From the NCBI GenBank assembly GCA_024643305.1, contig JAHENE010000142.1, positions 1 to 5,600 of the forward strand: DNA of 5,600 nt, read 5' to 3'. Under the pieces are notes generated by a model that saw only the letters and a list, made by a program, of their open reading frames with translations, did no database searches and was not told the DNA's origin. A program made the position numbers and the translations under genes. This DNA comes from Thiobacillaceae bacterium. GTDB taxonomy: Bacteria > Pseudomonadota > Gammaproteobacteria > Burkholderiales > Thiobacillaceae. Positions 1 through 5,461 of the stretch are shown piece by piece. Numbering within the stretch: position 1 is the stretch's first letter; every line of letters begins with the position of its first letter.

Positions 1-368
1 AACTGGATGCCTACGATCCGCTGGTGCCGGACGGTAGAAACTGGAAGGCGACCATGATGATCGAGTATCCGGATGAAACCGAGCGCCGCTTCATGCTGGC
101 CAAGCTCAAGGGCATTGAAAACCGCGTGTGGGTACAGGTGCTGGATTTTGCGCGAGTCTATGCCATTGCCGATGAGGACATGGACCGCGAGAACGAGGAA
201 AAGACATCCTCCGTGCATTTCCTGCGATTTGAACTGACGCCGGAGATGGTCGCAGCCGCAAAATCGGGCGATGCCATCGCGATGGGCGTAGATCATCCCA
301 TCTACATGGCTGAGACCATCGTACCGCAAAACGTGCGCGATAGCCTGGTAGCCGATCTCAAATACTAG
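1..368 (+). CDS. DUF3501 family protein, 3' part only (start lies left of the window)
   Basis: The reading frame is open from base 3, so the GTG at 24 is an internal codon and not the start. The visible 121 residues begin LDAYDPLVPDGRNWKATMMI and match the C-terminal two thirds of DUF3501 proteins as I remember them: the conserved PDGxNWKATxMIEYPD stretch, then GIENRVWVQV, YAIADEDMDR, EEKTSSVHFLRFEL and the closing MGVDHPIY. The family is usually about 190-200 residues, so roughly 70 N-terminal residues are missing. There is no signal peptide or membrane segment in the visible part; it is probably cytosolic. The biochemical function is unknown. Established context: DUF3501 genes often sit beside a rubrerythrin-like gene and an Fe-S (heterodisulfide-reductase-like) protein gene, suggesting a redox or oxidative-stress role. 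Those neighbours would be to the left and cannot be seen. Family call is firm, function is not. Confidence 0.88.
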   Translation, partial: LDAYDPLVPDGRNWKATMMIEYPDETERRFMLAKLKGIENRVWVQVLDFARVYAIADEDMDRENEEKTSSVHFLRFELTPEMVAAAKSGDAIAMGVDHPIYMAETIVPQNVRDSLVADLKY

Positions 369-372
369 CCCA

Positions 373-399
373 GGCCACGGCAGAATTGGCCACCATTTT
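373..399 (+). terminator. weak candidate terminator after the DUF3501 gene
   Basis: A 5-bp inverted repeat (GGCCA 373-377, TGGCC 387-391) with a 9-nt loop is followed by a four-T run at 396-399. The stem is short, the loop long and the T run poor, so this may be chance. It lies only a few bases after the DUF3501 stop, where a terminator would be expected if cfa has its own promoter. Confidence 0.22.
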
Positions 400-412
400 C
401 GTCATCGTTTCC

Positions 413-418
413 TATATT
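413..418 (+). promoter_or_regulatory. possible -10 element (TATATT) upstream of cfa
   Basis: TATATT differs from the sigma-70 -10 consensus at one position and lies 81 bp before the cfa start. No -35 hexamer sits at the right distance: TTGGCC at 386-391 would give a 21-bp spacer. It is the best candidate in the 130-bp gap but weak. In several proteobacteria cfa is driven by a stress or stationary-phase sigma factor, so a poor housekeeping -35 would not be surprising; that is inference. Confidence 0.22.
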
Positions 419-488
419 GGTTGAGTAGGGGGAGCGGAGGCAACTTTTCTGCCTAACGTCATCGACCCCTTAAGAATTTCCGATTTTT

Positions 489-495
489 AGGGAGG
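489..495 (+). promoter_or_regulatory. ribosome binding site of cfa
   Basis: AGGGAGG lies 4 nt before the ATG at 500. It is the only strong purine-rich Shine-Dalgarno match in this gap and fixes the cfa start. Confidence 0.7.
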
Positions 496-499
496 CAGG

Positions 500-1705
500 A
501 TGCTGGATTCGGTTCTCACCAAACAATTGCAGGCACGTATGGACGGCTTGCCTGTCCATGTCACACTTTGGAACGGTTTGCAGACGGGAGATCAGAATTC
601 CGCCAAGGTCAAACTGCGGGTCAAGGAGCCAACCCTGATCAAGGCGCTGGTCAATCCAACGCTGGGCAAGTTGGCCCGTGCCTATGTTGAAGGCGGAATC
701 GACATCGAGGGCCATCCTCACGACATCCTGGCGTTGGGCGACCAGCTTTGCGAGGGCAGCGCCTGCCGCGACCGAAAAGGGTCCGATGCCTGGAAATGGT
801 GGCGCCACACCCGCTTGCGCGATCGCAAAAACGTTCAGTACCACTACGACGTTTCCAATGAGTTCTATGGCTTGTGGCTGGATGCGCGACGCGTATATTC
901 ATGCGCCTATTTCCGTGAAGCAGACATGAGTCTGGAAGCTGCGCAGGAAGCCAAACTTGACCATATATGCAGAAAGCTCGCGCTCAAGGCCGGGGAGCGT
1001 TTTCTCGACATCGGTTGTGGATGGGGCGGATTGATTTTGTGGGCCGCGGAGAACTACGGCGCCAACGCCGTCGGCATTACTCTGTCTGAAAACCAGCATG
1101 CTTACGTGCAGGAGCAGATTGCACGACGTGGTCTGCAGGGCCGTGTCGAAGTTCGCCTGATGGATTACCGTGATATGCCGGAGCATGAATACTTCGACAA
1201 GATCGCCAGCGTTGGCATGTTCGAACATGTTGGGCGCAAGCACCTCACTGCCTATTTCAAGAAAATACATGACTTGTTGAAACCTGGTGGCCTGGTCATG
1301 AACCATGGCATTACTGCAGCCGCATTAAAGTCGCAGGGCCTGGGAAGCGGCATATCTGAGTTCGTTGACGAGTATGTTTTCCCGGGCGGCGAACTTCCCC
1401 ATGCATCCGAAGTGATGGAGCATGCTGCGGCTGGCGGCCTTGAATGCCTGGATGCCGAGAATCTGCGTCCGCACTATGGCCGCACGCTGTGGGAGTGGGT
1501 GACCCGGCTCGAGGCCAACGGAGAAAAAGCACGCAGTATGATCGGCGAAAAGAAATACCGCATCTGGCACATCTACATGGCAGGCTCTGCCCATGCCTTC
1601 GACAATGGCTGGATGGAATTATGGCAAGTGTTGTCTGGCAAGGGCGTTGAAGGCAGGCAGCCCAGTTACCCATACAGCCGCAATTACATGTATTCGGATA
1701 AATGA
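500..1705 (+). CDS. cfa: cyclopropane-fatty-acyl-phospholipid synthase
   Basis: Transfers a methylene group from S-adenosylmethionine to the double bond of unsaturated acyl chains in membrane phospholipids, giving cyclopropane fatty acids; acts peripherally at the inner membrane and is typically tied to stationary phase, acid or solvent stress. At 401 residues it has full family length. An N-terminal lipid-binding region (about 1-105, with YVEGGIDIEG at 62-71) precedes the methyltransferase domain. This has NVQYHYDVSNEFYGLWLD at 111-128, the SAM-binding FLDIGCGWGG at 168-177, and SVGMFEHVG at 237-245. Residues equivalent to the E. coli bicarbonate-site set are all present: C135, E242, H269, I271 and Y326, so the enzyme should be active. 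The C-terminal ELWQVLSGKGVE is also typical. The start is set by AGGGAGG just upstream. The stop overlaps the next gene's ATG, so the two are translationally coupled. Family and activity are near certain; the trigger for expression is not visible. Confidence 0.97.
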   Translation: MLDSVLTKQLQARMDGLPVHVTLWNGLQTGDQNSAKVKLRVKEPTLIKALVNPTLGKLARAYVEGGIDIEGHPHDILALGDQLCEGSACRDRKGSDAWKWWRHTRLRDRKNVQYHYDVSNEFYGLWLDARRVYSCAYFREADMSLEAAQEAKLDHICRKLALKAGERFLDIGCGWGGLILWAAENYGANAVGITLSENQHAYVQEQIARRGLQGRVEVRLMDYRDMPEHEYFDKIASVGMFEHVGRKHLTAYFKKIHDLLKPGGLVMNHGITAAALKSQGLGSGISEFVDEYVFPGGELPHASEVMEHAAAGGLECLDAENLRPHYGRTLWEWVTRLEANGEKARSMIGEKKYRIWHIYMAGSAHAFDNGWMELWQVLSGKGVEGRQPSYPYSRNYMYSDK

Positions 1706-1932
1706 ATGAATCCGGGATGCCTTGGCAAAGGGAAGAAATACCTGCCTGGGCAAGATATATAGCCCAGGATGCAGATGGCACATGGTGGGCATATGAAGCT
1801 GAACCAAACGAGAATGACAATGGCTGGTACGAGAATGAAGTTGGGCTTATCCAGCGTTTAGGCAAGACAGCGCCACCAGAAAATTGTCACGCCATGCTGG
1901 TGCGAGTGGCAGATTTGGTTTTGTGTTGCTAG
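1702..1932 (+). CDS. small acidic, tryptophan-rich hypothetical protein coupled to cfa
   Basis: This 76-residue protein starts at an ATGA overlap with the cfa stop, a classic sign of translational coupling. A second ATG in frame at 1717 (M6) is possible, but the overlap favours 1702. The core WARYIAQDADGTWWAYEAEP (residues 15-34), then NGWYENEVG, has repeated Trp/Tyr and acidic residues. It resembles small uncharacterised proteins with a W-x-QDxDGxWWxYExxP pattern seen in proteobacteria and phages; I recognise the pattern but know no function. There is no signal peptide or membrane helix. The tail ends in two adjacent cysteines (LVLCC). It lies between cfa and a converging gene, with a hairpin 14 nt past its stop. 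Alternative: the conserved-looking part is real but the last about 15 residues are degenerate. Confidence 0.72.
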   Translation: MNESGMPWQREEIPAWARYIAQDADGTWWAYEAEPNENDNGWYENEVGLIQRLGKTAPPENCHAMLVRVADLVLCC

Positions 1933-1935
1933 CGC

Positions 1936-1967
1936 AAAAAACAAGAACGCCACCTCATGGGTGGCGT
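1936..1967 (-). terminator. intrinsic terminator of the 2003-2797 gene
   Basis: A perfect 8-bp stem (ACGCCACC 1947-1954, GGTGGCGT 1960-1967) with a 5-nt loop is followed, on the - strand, by TCTTGTTTTTT (complement of 1946-1936). The stop of the - strand gene is 35 nt before the hairpin. Read from the + strand, the hairpin has no T run after it, so it would end cfa-side transcripts poorly unless another factor helps. Confidence 0.82.
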
Positions 1968-2002
1968 CTAAGTACTCAACTAAGCCAATGCGCCCCTGAA
2001 AA

Positions 2003-2797
2003 CTATTCGGAGGGGCGGAAATCACCAAGCTTGAGGGCAGAGTCCACAAAGTGGAATTTCAGAGTCGGAGGGTGCCAACCGGAGCCTGGCTGCAAAACCT
2101 TGGCGACCGAGTCATTTAACTGGAGTTCGACCCTGTAGTCTGGGGGCAGGGTTCTTTCATAGTGCGGCAGAGTCTTCTGGAGGAACTCAAACTCATGTTC
2201 CTCCTTGTTGATGACGCCCATGGTTTCAAGAAGATTCAGCTTTGGCCAGTGTTCTCCTCCCGGCCTGCCATAGGTGACGGCGCGCATGAAAATCTCGAAA
2301 TCCCCGTAGAACCCATCAGATTCCTCTACCAGCTTTCCATTGGAGTAGATGCCATCCATCAGATAGGTCAGGGTAAGGTTGCGTTTGGGTTGCTTGGCCC
2401 ATGAATACAGAATGTCATGCACAGTGACCGAAAGGCATTTCTCAAGATGGCCGCCTGCTACATAGACATGGGATGGCGTGACCTCGAAACTAAGTTCGCC
2501 GCCCTCAGAATAGGCCCAGTATTTCGGACTACATTCATCCATGAAATAGTCCCGATTGGGGCTGTCGTCCTGCAGATAAATGATCGGAATGCCCTTATTC
2601 TTTGCAAATGTCGTTGCTTCATCCAGTCCTCGTTTGGAGGAAAAGCGGGCGTCGAAATTTGCGCTGGCGTGGGTCACGATCAGCACTGAGCCGCCATTTA
2701 GAAGGATATCGTGCGGCTCTGTAAATTTGTGTTCCGGGCAGGATGCAAGTACCACTCCCGAGATGAGGGAAAGGACAAAGGCGATGAATGTTTTCAT
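2003..2797 (-). CDS. exported hypothetical protein, probable lipoprotein
   Basis: I do not recognise this 264-residue protein with confidence. The N-terminus MKTFIAFVLSLISGVVLASC is a clear signal sequence: one Lys, a hydrophobic core at about 4-17, and LASC at 17-20, which fits a lipobox with C20 as the lipidated residue. Cleavage by signal peptidase I is the alternative. The mature part keeps C89 and C121, which could form a periplasmic disulfide. The alternation of strand-like stretches (SVLIVTHAS 37-45, IPIIYLQDD 70-78, HVYVAGGHLEKC 110-121, LTLTYLMDGIY 141-151) suggests an alpha/beta fold. The pattern GGHLEKCLSVTVHDIL at 115-130 faintly recalls the nucleophile segment of isochorismatase-like hydrolases, but the expected catalytic Asp is not evident. 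The ribosome binding site is weak (no AGGAGG before the ATG at 2797). It stands alone, convergent with the cfa pair, and has its own terminator. Confidence 0.82.
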   Translation of the reverse strand: MKTFIAFVLSLISGVVLASCPEHKFTEPHDILLNGGSVLIVTHASANFDARFSSKRGLDEATTFAKNKGIPIIYLQDDSPNRDYFMDECSPKYWAYSEGGELSFEVTPSHVYVAGGHLEKCLSVTVHDILYSWAKQPKRNLTLTYLMDGIYSNGKLVEESDGFYGDFEIFMRAVTYGRPGGEHWPKLNLLETMGVINKEEHEFEFLQKTLPHYERTLPPDYRVELQLNDSVAKVLQPGSGWHPPTLKFHFVDSALKLGDFRPSE

Positions 2798-3061
2798 GAA
2801 AGCTTTTTGGCTGGTATGTGCTGGCCCAGGTGAAATTGGCGTTTTCCTATTTCGTTTAAAGTCCGAAACCAGCCCATAACCCCAAGCAAGTTCATCAAGC
2901 AGATGATATGCATTTCAACTTACAGCAAACTTACATGTCTGATCTCCTGGCCAGTACGGTTTGTAGGGTTGTTGATAACGCGTGATTTGTTTGCGACCAT
3001 CACGGGGATAGTGTTCTGTCTCGCGTTGCCTCCGCGATTCATCTCCCTCACTGTGTTCGGC

Positions 3062-3074
3062 CGTCCTGCGGACG
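3062..3074. repeat. short GC-rich hairpin
   Basis: CGTCC (3062-3066) and GGACG (3070-3074) form a perfect 5-bp stem with a 3-nt loop. It is not followed by a T run on either strand, so it is not a typical terminator. It lies 27 bp from a second hairpin. Confidence 0.4.
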
Positions 3075-3100
3075 TCTTTCCCGGGCATTGCTCGCTTACC

Positions 3101-3116
3101 GAACCCATAGGGGTTC
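3101..3116. repeat. short GC-rich hairpin
   Basis: GAACCC (3101-3106) and GGGTTC (3111-3116) form a perfect 6-bp stem with a 4-nt loop (ATAG). No T run follows on either strand. Together with the hairpin at 3062 it makes a small structured patch 27-120 bp beyond the tRNA terminator; function unknown. Confidence 0.4.
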
Positions 3117-3142
3117 TCGAAGCACCCGAACGAACACCACAA

Positions 3143-3181
3143 CAAAAGAAAAAGCCACCGCAAGGGTGGCTTTTTCTTTTG
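3143..3181 (-). terminator. strong intrinsic terminator of the tRNA operon
   Basis: A perfect 17-bp inverted repeat (3143-3159 and 3165-3181) with a 5-nt loop has a GCCACC/GGTGGC core flanked by A-rich and T-rich arms (CTTTT, TTTTT). It reads the same way on both strands, so it could act bidirectionally. On the - strand it begins one base after the CCA end of tRNA-Glu, which makes it the end of that transcript. No + strand gene leading into it was found. Confidence 0.93.
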
Positions 3182-3182
3182 T

Positions 3183-3258
3183 TGGCGTCCCCACGGGGAT
3201 TCGAACCCCGGTTTGCGCCGTGAAAGGGCGATGTCCTAGGCCTCTAGACGATGGGGAC
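3183..3258 (-). tRNA. tRNA-Glu (anticodon TTC)
   Basis: A complete 76-nt cloverleaf including an encoded CCA (complement of 3185-3183). The acceptor stem GTCCCCA pairs with TGGGGAC, the discriminator is G, the anticodon loop is CTTTCAC on a CGCC/GGCG stem, and the T loop carries TTCGAAT. It closely resembles E. coli tRNA-Glu. It follows the small membrane-protein ORF by 8 nt and is followed at once by the terminator. No separate promoter is visible just upstream, so it is probably processed from the transcript that starts before tRNA-Ala. Confidence 0.97.
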
Positions 3259-3266
3259 AGTAATCG

Positions 3267-3446
3267 TCATTTTTTGCTGAGTTGCGTGAGGGTCACGCCA
3301 AGCAGCAGTAAAACAAAACCAAATGGAACCAGATTTAACCAATCCAACCCTGTTCCACGACTGACAATCAGCGTAAAGCCGATTATCAATCCTGCAACGC
3401 TTAAAACCAAACCCAGCAGAATACTGATGACGCCCAGTTTGTGCAT
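3267..3446 (-). CDS. small two-helix membrane protein between two tRNA genes
   Basis: A 59-residue ORF, MHKLGVISILLGLVLSVAGL onward, fills the space between tRNA-Ala and tRNA-Glu. Two hydrophobic segments (about residues 4-28 and 38-55) are joined by a short SRGTGLDW loop, and it ends in QLSKK, so it should be an inner-membrane hairpin. The ATG at 3446 is preceded by AAGG with 5 nt spacing, an acceptable ribosome binding site. The frame is also open further upstream, but that part is tRNA-Ala sequence translated, so I reject a longer version. It starts 17 nt after the tRNA-Ala CCA and stops 8 nt before tRNA-Glu. The clean hydrophobic pattern, the ribosome binding site and the tight fit argue for a real gene; no homologue or function is known to me. 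The alternative is a chance ORF in a tRNA spacer. Confidence 0.6.
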   Translation of the reverse strand: MHKLGVISILLGLVLSVAGLIIGFTLIVSRGTGLDWLNLVPFGFVLLLLGVTLTQLSKK

Positions 3447-3463
3447 TACAGCCTTGTTTTTCT

Positions 3464-3539
<76 letters not shown>

Positions 3540-3552
3540 AACGAAGCCGCGC

Positions 3553-3581
3553 ATTATAGGGGTGATGAGAATTCTTGTAAA
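3553..3581 (-). promoter_or_regulatory. sigma-70 promoter of the tRNA-Ala / tRNA-Glu operon
   Basis: On the - strand, TTTACA (complement of 3581-3576) and a perfect TATAAT (complement of 3558-3553) are separated by exactly 17 bp. The -10 is followed by GCGCGG, a GC-rich discriminator typical of stable-RNA promoters under stringent (ppGpp) control. Transcription would start about 5-8 nt before the mature tRNA-Ala 5' end. The -35 ends 11 bp after the stop of the 3593-4978 gene. Confidence 0.9.
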
Positions 3582-3600
3582 GCCTGTCCTGTTCAAGAAT
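3571..3600. repeat. inverted repeat between the GlcD-like gene end and the tRNA promoter
   Basis: ATTCTTG (3571-3577) and CAAGAAT (3594-3600) are perfect 7-bp arms 16 bp apart. The left arm overlaps the -35 and spacer of the tRNA promoter, and the right arm overlaps the stop codon of the FAD-enzyme gene. It could be a weak transcript end, an operator, or chance; no T run follows it. Confidence 0.35.
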
Positions 3601-4978
3601 CCGGGAACAATTTTCCGGGATTGAGGATTCCGGCAGGATCAAACTGTTGCTTCACAGCCCGCATCAATGACAGGGTGTCGGCATTGATCTCCATGCCAAG
3701 GTAGGCGCGTTTTTCCGTGCCGATCCCGTGTTCTCCCGACAACGTGCCGCCAAAACTCAGCACGGTGGTGAAGAGTTCATTCAAACAGTTGCGTGCCTGG
3801 GCCATTTCCTCGGTATTGTCAGGATGCACCATCAGGTTGACGTGCAAATTGCCGTTGCCAGCATGGCCAAAGCTGACAATGGGAAAGGGATAGCGATGTC
3901 CGAGGCTGTCCAGGAAGTCAACGAAGTCCGCCAGCCTCGAAACCGGCACCACTACATCCTCGTTGATTTTCAGCGGGGCATACTGCTTGACAGCATGCGA
4001 CAGCGATTTGCGTGCTGCCCACAGTGCCTGGGCTTCCTCGCGGGTCACCCCCTCGCGCACTTCTAGCAGGCCATCGCCTTTCAGGGCTTCCTTCAACGCG
4101 GCAATCTGGTGCGGTACATCGCGCACAGGACCGTCGGCTTCCACCATGAGCAGGGCTTCAGTGCCGAAGGGAAGGTCATCGGCCGCGCCAGTCGGGCGGA
4201 TGGCCTCAATGGAGCGGCGATCCATGAGTTCCAGGGCGCAGGGTATGATCGGCTGATTCATTACGCGGTCGATCGCTTCGCAGGCAGCGCGGTTGCTAGC
4301 GTAGCAAAGCCTCAGAGTGGCCACTGTCTCGGGCGCGGGCAGCAATTTCACCGTGGCTTGGGTAATCAGCGCCAGGGTCCCTTCAGAGCCGATCAGCAGC
4401 CGGGTGAAGTCGTAGCCGGTTACCCCCTTGCTGGTGCGGCACCCGGTGCTGATGGTTTTCCCCTCTCCCGTGACGGCCTTCAAACCCAACACGTAATCCC
4501 GCGTCACGCCGTACTTGATGGCGTGCGGGCCCGCTGCGTTCATGGCCAGATTGCCGCCGATGCGGGAGTAGGCGCCGCTGCCGGGATCTGGAGGGTAAAA
4601 CAGTCCATGGGTCCGGGCCAGTTGGCCGATGTCTTCAGTCACAACGCCGGGCTCAACTACCATGATCCGGTTGCCAGGATCGAATTCCACAATCCGGTTC
4701 ATGCATTCGAAGCTTGCCACCAGGCCGTTTGCAACCGGCAAGGCACCGCCTACGTTGCCCGAACCTGCGCCGCGCGCCACCACCGGCAATTTGTTGGCAA
4801 AAGCGATTTGCATCAGCGCCACGACGTGTTCGTGGTTTGCCGGGAACAGCACCGCGCCAGGCGTTACTTTCCTGGGCGTCTCATCAGTGCTGTACAGTGC
4901 CAGCGTGGCAGGATCGTCAAATACACGCTCGGGCCCCAAGGCTTTCGCCAGTGCCCGTATGACATCTCGGGTAAGCAT
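3593..4978 (-). CDS. FAD-linked 2-hydroxyacid oxidase/dehydrogenase, GlcD family
   Basis: A 461-residue flavoprotein of the VAO/PCMH fold, oxidising a 2-hydroxyacid such as D-lactate, glycolate or D-2-hydroxyglutarate and passing electrons to quinone or another carrier. The N-terminal FAD-binding domain has the pyrophosphate loop RGAGSGNVGGA at 69-79, GGNLAMNAAG at 141-150 and IGSEGTLALIT at 196-206. The C-terminal substrate domain has INEDVVVP at 338-345, GHAGNGNLHVN at 371-381, SGEHGIGTEK at 414-423 and the closing NPGKLFP. H372, H379 and E416 correspond in arrangement to the metal ligands of D-2-hydroxyacid dehydrogenases of this family. There is no signal peptide; probably cytosolic or membrane-associated. 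GlcE and GlcF partners are not adjacent, so a single-subunit enzyme is more likely than classical glycolate oxidase; the substrate cannot be told from sequence. It begins 2 nt after the SseB-like stop with a weak ribosome binding site, implying coupling. Confidence 0.93.
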   Translation of the reverse strand: MLTRDVIRALAKALGPERVFDDPATLALYSTDETPRKVTPGAVLFPANHEHVVALMQIAFANKLPVVARGAGSGNVGGALPVANGLVASFECMNRIVEFDPGNRIMVVEPGVVTEDIGQLARTHGLFYPPDPGSGAYSRIGGNLAMNAAGPHAIKYGVTRDYVLGLKAVTGEGKTISTGCRTSKGVTGYDFTRLLIGSEGTLALITQATVKLLPAPETVATLRLCYASNRAACEAIDRVMNQPIIPCALELMDRRSIEAIRPTGAADDLPFGTEALLMVEADGPVRDVPHQIAALKEALKGDGLLEVREGVTREEAQALWAARKSLSHAVKQYAPLKINEDVVVPVSRLADFVDFLDSLGHRYPFPIVSFGHAGNGNLHVNLMVHPDNTEEMAQARNCLNELFTTVLSFGGTLSGEHGIGTEKRAYLGMEINADTLSLMRAVKQQFDPAGILNPGKLFPDS

Positions 4979-4980
4979 GT

Positions 4981-5412
4981 TTAATTCGGAGCGTCTTTAG
5001 GCAAGCTGGCTATCAGTTGGGCAACCGTTTCAGCGTCAAAATCTATGCCCACATCCCAGCCTGGGTTCAGCGAAATGGGGAAACCGCCCCCAATGCGGCG
5101 CAGCACCCAGCTAAATTCAGCCAGCAAACCGCCCTTGAAGTCCGGAAACATTTCCGCGAACGGCTTGGCGCGTTCCGGGCTGGTAAATAGCACCAGAATC
5201 TCGGTGCCTTCCTCGTCCTCAATAACCAGAGGCTGGGCCTTGGTTGAAGTCTGGAAGCCTGCAATTGCATGCTTCTCATCCTTGATGGGCATGAATATCT
5301 GGTCGCCGGCCAGCAGGCGGTTAACGAAATCTTCGGCGTTTGCTGTGCCAAGCGTGACGTCGGACAGGAGTTTTTCCAGATCGTTGTGAGGAATGAAGGC
5401 GTTAGGGTCCAT
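4981..5412 (-). CDS. SseB-domain protein
   Basis: A 143-residue soluble protein matching the SseB N-terminal domain family. Key stretches are FVNRLLAGDQIFMPI (29-43), PLVIEDEEGTEILVLFTSPE (61-80), where E. coli SseB-type proteins have their central strand and the F/Y-TS-x-E-R motif, and GGGFPISLNPGWDVGIDFDAE (108-128), the conserved NPG segment. E. coli SseB is known as an enhanced serine-sensitivity factor, and related domains occur in type VII and other settings; the molecular function is not established. The C-terminal SseB domain of longer members is absent. The ATG at 5412 has a poor ribosome binding site. It is the first gene of a two-gene operon with the FAD enzyme 2 nt downstream. The pairing with a hydroxyacid oxidase hints at an amino- or hydroxyacid context, but that is inference. 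Confidence 0.85.
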   Translation of the reverse strand: MDPNAFIPHNDLEKLLSDVTLGTANAEDFVNRLLAGDQIFMPIKDEKHAIAGFQTSTKAQPLVIEDEEGTEILVLFTSPERAKPFAEMFPDFKGGLLAEFSWVLRRIGGGFPISLNPGWDVGIDFDAETVAQLIASLPKDAPN

Positions 5413-5461
5413 GGTCAGGCGTGCATGAATATGTGCGGATTTTAACCCAGCAAGACTGTGT

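Larger units (their letters stand above)
2798..3142. other. gene-poor intergenic stretch
   Basis: I see no supported gene here. Reading frames on both strands lack good ribosome binding sites and families I know; a - strand frame over 2915-3163 is open but its N-terminal part is translated terminator sequence. The left end should contain the promoter of the 2003-2797 gene, but no convincing -35/-10 pair stands out. The right third is richer in GC and holds two hairpins, annotated separately. Confidence 0.6.

Noticed and set aside
437..455. AGGCA/TGCCT hairpin in the cfa leader
   Set aside because: A 5-bp stem with a 7-nt loop and no conserved riboswitch features; likely chance.
470..844. - strand 124-codon frame over the cfa 5' end
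   Set aside because: Shadow of cfa, whose own frame has full family motifs.
2915..3163. - strand 82-codon frame in the gap left of the tRNAs
   Set aside because: It needs a TTG start inside the tRNA terminator, has no ribosome binding site, and its highly charged translation (RRTAEHSEGDESRRQRETE) lacks any fold-like pattern. An internal ATG at 3090 gives only a short, equally unconvincing product.
3183..3200. tRNA-Glu 3' end as an integrative-element attachment site
   Set aside because: tRNA 3' ends are common att sites, but there is no integrase, no displaced second copy of the tRNA end in the window, and the native terminator is still in place.
4109..4984. 291-codon + strand open frame
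   Set aside because: It lies wholly antisense to the well-supported FAD enzyme gene, and its translation shows no recognisable family; a GC-driven shadow.
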